From: Gnetum montanum
Taxonomy: Eukaryota; Streptophyta; Gnetopsida; Gnetales; Gnetaceae
Assembly (NCBI GenBank): GCA_015680685.1
Contig: MNCI01006052.1
Coordinates: forward strand, 298,126-362,125
Direction: 5' to 3'
Length of the DNA: 64,000 nt
Below the pieces are notes generated by a model. It did no database searches and was not told where the DNA came from. It saw only the letters and a program-made list of their open reading frames with translations. Numbering within the stretch: position 1 is the stretch's first letter; every line of letters begins with the position of its first letter. Made by a program: the position numbers and the translations under genes. Positions 58,637 to 64,000 of this stretch are shown in pieces.

Positions 58637-60290
58637 GATGTTCAAAACTTAAGAAAATGATTAGTGATCATACAAATATAACCATATTACTTTTCCCATT
58701 TTTAAATAGCATCGAAAAGGATAAATTATCCAATCATGGTTCAAAAGAGATATATAAAAGAATAATAATATTTAGATAACATGTAGAGTCAAACATCATG
58801 AGATAATTCCAAACATATAGTGAAGCAAGAGAATTAATTTAAGAAGTACAAATATTTTAGCACTAAGATCATGAATAGGTGCCTCTCAATTTTTCAAGAA
58901 CTAATGCAAGCCTCCCAAGGAATATTTAAACTTTAAGCATGAAGTGAAGTATGAACTTAAGTAACCTGTCCCTAAATCAAGACGTTATTAGTACATGGTG
59001 CTTTTAGTATTCTAATATTCTCCTACTTGATAAAAAATCAGCAAAAGAAAGATTGGCATATCTTTATGATAAGGTAAATATAACAATACATTGTTATGAT
59101 TCAAAACCAACCATGCCAAATACTAGATTCTTCATTAGAAGGCAAACTATCCAATGAATAAGTCAACTAAAGCTATAGATACTTTACTAAAGAAGGAATG
59201 ATCACAGCCATATTCTTAACATTAACTAAAAGAAATAGGTACTTCTTACTTCAACTTATAATTGAATATCGAATAGGTGAGCTGTTAGTTAAAAAATAAG
59301 GAGTACCAACACCACAAATTGTTGCTAATGATCAAAGATAGATCATGAAAAAATTGATCTAATGGCATCATGAATTTCTAGATTCAAGCAAAAGAGGTTA
59401 TCAATAGAGTATAAAAGCCATGAGAAAAACATGCATATTTTACTTTTTGAATAAGACAAACACAATCATTTAAAATAACTGATGCTAATAAAGGACTAAG
59501 TATTCATATATTGTTAAATACCTTTTAAAGTTCTCATATGCAAAAAATATAACCATTCAAGTCTTTTCCATCCAATTAAGCGTAAAATATCTCTTGAAGT
59601 CCTTTTCTTGCTCATTGTGCTTTTGGTTGAAGTCTCCACAGACTCCCCTTACATTAGCAACTTTCAAGATGATTGAGCAATAGGCTCACCGTACACTTAT
59701 CATGCTTATCTTGGGCTTTTAAGATCAATGTGTAAATATAAAAACATTATAACTGTAGGTCAACATTAAGCTCATTTGTGGAGATCTAGGTCTTCAACTA
59801 GAAAAATTGATAGAATTTTTACAGGTATGCCTTATCTTATAAATGGAAAAAACATCCCAAATATTATCATAAGAATTTTGGATTTAGTAAGACTAAATGC
59901 ACAACAAGGAATTGAACTAAATATGTTAAAAGATGAAGATTCAAAGGAAATTATTACACATGCTATTTTAAAACTTCATAAAACCAATTATATTAATATC
60001 AATATCATGAATGAATGAGAGAAATGGTCTAAATACTTATTCCACATTTTTGATCTAAGACATAGATAATTTACAACTTCTCATCCTTATTAACCAGCAA
60101 GGAAAGAGATACAGACTTACCTTAACTTACCTTGATTGCCAATAAAATGAGAAGATTAGTAGAGTTTGAGATGAGATCTCCTATCATGAAGTGCCTCCTC
60201 ATCCTTAGGATCTCTTTCATTAGATCGTGTATGTGATGTCTCTATTTGTTCATGTTCCTTGTGATAGAACCCTAGATCACTTTTTGCATT
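58637..60290. other. Internal copia-element sequence without recognised coding
   Basis: This stretch and the next occupy the place of pol. I searched by eye for minus-strand integrase (HH..CC, D-D-E) and RT (YVDD) motifs and found none. The open 80-codon plus-strand ORF at 59776-60018 has an even residue mix (MPYLINGKNIPN), is antisense to the element and is unidentified. Confidence 0.45.
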
Positions 60291-61150
60291 ATTTTTAGGA
60301 CTCCACTGTATTTTCTGAAATTGTCAACGTAAGGCTGGAGGAGAAAAAAACATCGAAAGATCTCCAGAGAGATACAGCTGACCCTACCTTCGCATGATGG
60401 CAAGTTAGAAAAAAAAAGGTAGAGTGCCTTGGATGATCTGCACGCAAATCAACCAAGGACTTCCCCAAGCGTATACTATGGCCTAGGCTGGGGTTATCAT
60501 CGCAAAATGTAAATAGAGAGCGTAATGCAACGAGACATAAACATGAATATAATGTATAAACATAAACAGAATATATGCAAAAATGTGCAATAAAACAAAG
60601 TAATGAAAACAATGATCTAGAACAGTACAACAGAAGGAGAAAATGAAAATTTGTTGTATTAATTAACAAGATGTGCACCAGTCAAAACATAGTTGCGTGT
60701 CTGGATTGCAAGTTAGATGTTAAGCCTTGATGTGAGGTGTTTGCAGGCGCTGGGGATCACGTGCGTCCAGGCTCAAGATTGCTGGTTTCTTTCTCCAATT
60801 TTTGCCAACCCCATTTTTGTCAATGAACAAGGTATTTATACATTTTGCTAGGCTCGGGAGTAGGATTTGTGAATGAGGTCAATGACTATGAGACGAGAGA
60901 AAAACTGATCGTGTGAAAGGTGTTCGATGTACAGTTGTGTGTGAATTGGACGTATGTAGGAAGACTACATTCTAGACCAGATACACTGTATCTTACAATC
61001 TATATTGATTTACATTATTCTCATGCATACAATTTGAAGCGTAAGAGCCTGAAAAGCTCACAAATGTTGCAAATTTACAATAAAATGATAGTGTACAACA
61101 AGAGATATTGATTCTGGCTCGCTTGGAACTTCTCGATCCATGAACTAGCT
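60291..61150. other. GC-richer unidentified segment within the copia element
   Basis: Composition changes abruptly at about 60290 to a GC- and CpG-richer sequence that continues into the repeat block below. A 127-codon minus-strand ORF (60678-60295) lacks motifs. It could be a nested insertion or captured DNA; I could not define edges or a target duplication. Confidence 0.4.
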
Positions 61151-61254
61151 GCTGCAGGGTGCTGACATGAGTGGTCCTATGGCTATTTGAGATGTTTTTG
61201 CTTCATCAAGGCTGCTAGTGTGAGTTAATCTTGTCCTAGCATGTCCTTAGTGTG

Positions 61255-61925
61255 TGTTTGGAGTGCTTTTATTTGGGCTCATGCTACCAACGTGAGTTGG
61301 GCATGACCTCAGCGTGACCCTGGCGTGAGCAAGCTGGGATGGTACATTTCACAACAAATCTTGATCTTTGAGACCTGTCTTTCAAGTGTAACTACTTCCT
61401 GACCTTGGGGATGACATGCATGCTAAATTTGAGCCTTTTTGCCTTGATCTAGGTCAGTTTGACAGCTCACGTTGGACTCACGCTGTCAGCGTGAGCTGGG
61501 CGTGACTCCAGCATGACCTCAGTGTGAGTGCTAAAAATGGTGTATTTTTGGACTTAAAATCAGAATTCTGAGGACTGGGACTTGGAGCAATCATTAGTGG
61601 ACCTCGAGGGGGCCTTATACCCTCAAAATTAGGCCATTTTAACACTATTTTGAGGTTGTTTTGAGTTAATCACGTTGGACTCATGCTGCCAACGTGTCTT
61701 GGGTGTGAGTGACGAAAATGAACATTTTTTGGAGCTGAAATCTGAAGTTTCAGAGGCCAAAACTCGGAGAAATCATTAATGGACCTTGAGGGTGAGTTGT
61801 ACCCTCGAAATTAGATCATTTTGATGCTATTTTGGGGCTTTTTTAAGTTACTCATGTTGGGCTCACGCTGTACTCACATTGCCAGTGTGACCTTAGCGTG
61901 AGTTCATGCCTTAACCAGATTTTTA
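61255..61925. repeat. CpG-rich palindromic tandem repeat, ~180-200 bp period
   Basis: CA(C/T)GTTGG(A/G)CTCA(C/T)GCTG starts units at 61468, 61671 and 61853 (203 and 182 bp apart), with a partial unit near 61278. CTCACGCTGTCAGCGTGAG at 61477-61495 is a perfect 19-bp palindrome. Unit 2 has CACGTTGG...CCAACGTG arms around ACTCATGCTG. Units share TTTTTGGA(C/G)(C/T)T(T/G)AAATC, then GGA(C/G)(C/A)AATCATTA(A/G)TGGACCT-like text, then ACCCTC(A/G)AAATTAG. The CpG density is striking in this AT-rich, CpG-poor window. Confidence 0.8.
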
Positions 61926-61989
61926 TTCCTCAAAACCACAAACAGCTCCGAGTTGTTCTCATTTTGAAGTGTTAGGCTGAAATTTTGGG

Positions 61990-63539
61990 TGTTTCATCCA
62001 CTTCTCTTCATTCTCACTTATTGATACTTTTACAATTTCCTTACCAAAGCCCTTTTGACAAGAACAACCATTAATTTTATTTTGATTATCATAGTTAAGA
62101 TCTTACTTACAACCACAATCTTTCCACACAAATAAATTATTATCCTCATGATCAAAATTATCAAATGTTACTATGCTTGGGCTTGGGCTTGCATTTTCAT
62201 CTGTTGCTTCCTTTATATTCTTTGACAAATTTTTAGGGGTTTCCTCTTCTTGAATATTATTGTAATTCTTATTAAAAGAGTTTAGTGGTTGAATCTTTGC
62301 TTTTATGTTTGGGATTTCTTATTTTATTTTATCATGAATAGCATCTAACTTAGAAAGTATTAGTTTCTTTTCCTTCCTAATCAAATGGTGCAAAATAAAA
62401 ATTTCTTCTTTAAATTTAATATACCTCTTCTCACACTTACTATCTTCTTTCTCCATATGTGAGGAATTTTCATTGATAAGAGTCATGCATATGAGATATG
62501 AATCTTTGGAATAATTACATGCTTCTTCTTCACTTTGCTCACCATCATCCCAACTTGTATAGAAGCTGGTCTTTTTCAGTTCCTCATCATTGGATCTATT
62601 CTTTGGCTAAACTTTGCTATCATTTGGATCACTAGGATATTTGAAGGCTATATGGACTTTTCCTCCACAAACCCAACATTCTATAGAAGAAAAATCTAGA
62701 TTAGAAAAATTTAAAACATTTCTACATCTTTCTCTACCATTGAAGAAATTAGGTCTTGGCTATTATTGAGATGGCCCTTTGTTTCTTCTTGTAAGCAATC
62801 ATTATAGTCTCCTTGAGAGAAGAGCAATCTCATCTTCATTGTCATTGTCATTCTCATTAACCTCCTTCTTCTTGGAGGTAGTCTTTAGAGCAATAGGTCT
62901 TTCTTAAATCACTCCTTCACTTATGAGATCTATTTCATAGCTGATGAAAGCACTTTGAAATTCCTCAAATCTTAGAGTTGAGAAATCTCTAATTTCATCC
63001 ATGGCTATGAAATTAGGTTTGAACTCTAATTTTAGAGTTTTAATCATTTTGATAATTTCATCACTTTTGGGTAGATCCTTTCTTGTTCCTGTAATTATTA
63101 CAACAAGATTATTAGCTCTAGAAAAATAATCCTTAATTTTCTTACCTTCTCTCATTTTGAATTTATCATATTCACTTTGTAAAACTAACAATTTCTATTG
63201 CTTAACAATAGAGGCTCCTTCATATGTAGCTTCTAAAGTTTGCTAAATTTATTTGGCTATTTTACATCCTACTATCCTATTAAATTCAAATTTATTTAAA
63301 GAAAAATATAAATTTTTTTTCTTTGAGTCAAACATGAAGTTATCCATTTCCTCTTGAGACCATTTGTTGCAAGGCTTGATGATGTCGATTGTGCCATCAA
63401 CAGGTGGAGTGTACCATTCTAGGATTGACTTACATACTTCAAACTCCATGGATTCGAAGAACCCTTACATTCTAGCTTTCCAATAGGTGAAGTTGAATCC
63501 ATCAAACATGGATGGATTTATGTAAGATGTTTCCTTCAT
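61990..63539 (-). pseudogene. Copia-type gag
   Basis: The minus-strand ATG at 63539-63537 gives MKETSYINPSMFDGFNFTYW, the usual opening of plant copia gag (FDG.N...W). A stop follows KARM, then GFFESMEFEVCKSILEW and CNKWSQEEMDNF (63449-63249). After a stop: LQSEYDKFKMREGKKIKDYF, NNLVVIITG, LPKSDEIIKMIKTL, FNAIEE-like IAMDEIRDFSTLRFEEFQSA (63190-62904). A degenerate zinc knuckle, CWVCGGKVHIAFKY, lies near 62680; its last Cys is Tyr. A charged Lys/Glu/Ser-rich tail runs to about 62000 and then meets the CpG-rich block. Gag packages element RNA. Confidence 0.85.
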
Positions 63540-63580
63540 TGTTCACTCTTGAAGTTGATTATGACAGAGAAGAGTATCAA

Positions 63581-63592
63581 GCTCTAATACCA
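63581..63592 (-). other. Primer binding site, initiator Met-tRNA type
   Basis: Minus strand TGGTATTAGAGC, two bases after the LTR end. It differs from the common plant copia PBS TGGTATCAGAGC by one C->T. It fixes the orientation of the element as minus and the LTR at 63595 onward as the 5' one. Confidence 0.88.
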
Positions 63593-63594
63593 CT

Positions 63595-64000
63595 TGTGGA
63601 TCATTGAACTTAGAAGGGGGATGGATAAATTCCCCAAATTAAAAGTTAAATAAACAAAGCACACATACTAAATTTAATGTAGTTCCCCAACTTTGGTAGT
63701 CCACACTCGAAGGGTAGATTGCAAGCACACCTTTGAACTATGTTTCTCTCAAAATGTAGTTGAAGGGTCCACACCCTATACAGTCTTCAAGCCTTGCTCC
63801 AGAGTGTTGTACCATGGCACCAATTACTTAACCCTGCAAGATCCCGTTAGGCTTGGAAATGTGGTTTTAAGGCTTTCACAACCTTTACAATCTTGATCTC
63901 TACACCAGAGTGTTGTATGCAACACTAATAGCTCAATCTCGTAGGATCCTGTCAAGATCAAGTACATCAACCCCACAGAGCAATCAAGAATAATAATTAC
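63595..64000 (-). mobile_element. 5' LTR of the copia-type element (partial, cut by window end)
   Basis: Starts TGTGGATCATTGAACTTAG on the plus strand. Collinear with 57362-57785, including the TCCACACTCGAAGGGTAGATTG region and the AATCAAGAATAA end at the window border. The AAGATGTCTT array of its partner would lie beyond 64000. Confidence 0.87.

Larger units (their letters stand above)
57362..64000 (-). mobile_element. Ty1/copia-type element without recognisable pol (right end beyond window)
   Basis: Minus-strand order: 5' LTR (from beyond 64000 down to 63595), Met-tRNA PBS, gag (63539 to about 62100), a CpG-rich repeat block, noncoding DNA, PPT (58636-58623), 3' LTR (58622-57362). LTR ends are TGTGGA/TCCACA. 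The internal part is only ~4.97 kb, and I find no integrase, RT or RNase H motif. This is a non-autonomous derivative. Confidence 0.78.

Noticed and set aside
59776-60018. 80-codon plus-strand ORF as a host exon
   Set aside because: Open and of mixed composition, but no family is recognised and no splice sites or neighbouring exons were found.

Overview
This is nuclear DNA from a seed plant with a large, repeat-filled genome. The evidence is cytokinin-dehydrogenase and LRR-receptor-kinase fragments, Athila-like Ty3/gypsy elements primed by tRNA-Asp, a Ty1/copia element primed by initiator Met-tRNA, plant LINE remnants and a Ulp1-bearing transposon-type gene. The AT-richness and heavily decayed elements would suit a gymnosperm, but that is inference. 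I see no intact host gene, rRNA, tRNA or CRISPR array. Nearly every recognisable ORF is broken by stops and frameshifts, many explained by C->T or G->A changes as expected where methylated cytosines deaminate.

Layout. 0.5-1.1 kb (-): a cytokinin dehydrogenase fragment. 1.5-6.6 kb (+): composite element D, made of an internal 3' tail, an LTR, integrase, spacer, a mostly deleted accessory ORF and a second LTR. 6.6-8.0 kb (-): LINE fragments. 8-14.5 kb: AT-rich repeat debris with a ~540-bp direct repeat pair, a 43-bp minisatellite and microsatellites. 14.5-18.3 kb (-): element C, Athila-like gag and pol without protease. 19.7-19.9 kb (+): an LRR-receptor-kinase fragment. 20.4-33.6 kb (+): element A, an almost complete Athila-like element (LTR, PBS, gag, PR-RT-RH-INT, spacer, accessory ORF, PPT, LTR). 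33.8-34.2 kb: a LINE RT fragment. 34.6-46.5 kb (-): element B, the same family as A, tail to tail with it. 47.4-53.8 kb: a Ulp1-protease pseudogene with splice-like sites, flanked by short-period repeats and a 226-bp satellite. 54.4-55.6 kb (-): an unidentified mobile-element-type ORF. 57.4-64 kb (-): a Ty1/copia element with both LTRs (one cut by the window end), PBS, PPT and gag, but no recognisable pol; a CpG-rich palindromic tandem repeat lies where pol should be.

How the parts relate. A, B and D are one family. Their shared layout is LTR, 1-nt spacer, tRNA-Asp PBS, gag, pol, a ~1.7-1.9 kb T-rich spacer, a sense-strand accessory ORF, PPT, LTR. Comparing them shows successive accessory-ORF deletions, an LTR minisatellite present in only one of B's LTRs, and a shared loss of the first catalytic Asp of integrase. 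The most unusual items are that shared integrase substitution, the intron-like Ulp1 gene with its catalytic Cys changed to Tyr, and the palindromic CpG-rich repeat in the pol-less copia element. Boundaries and translations were read by eye and no search or alignment was run.
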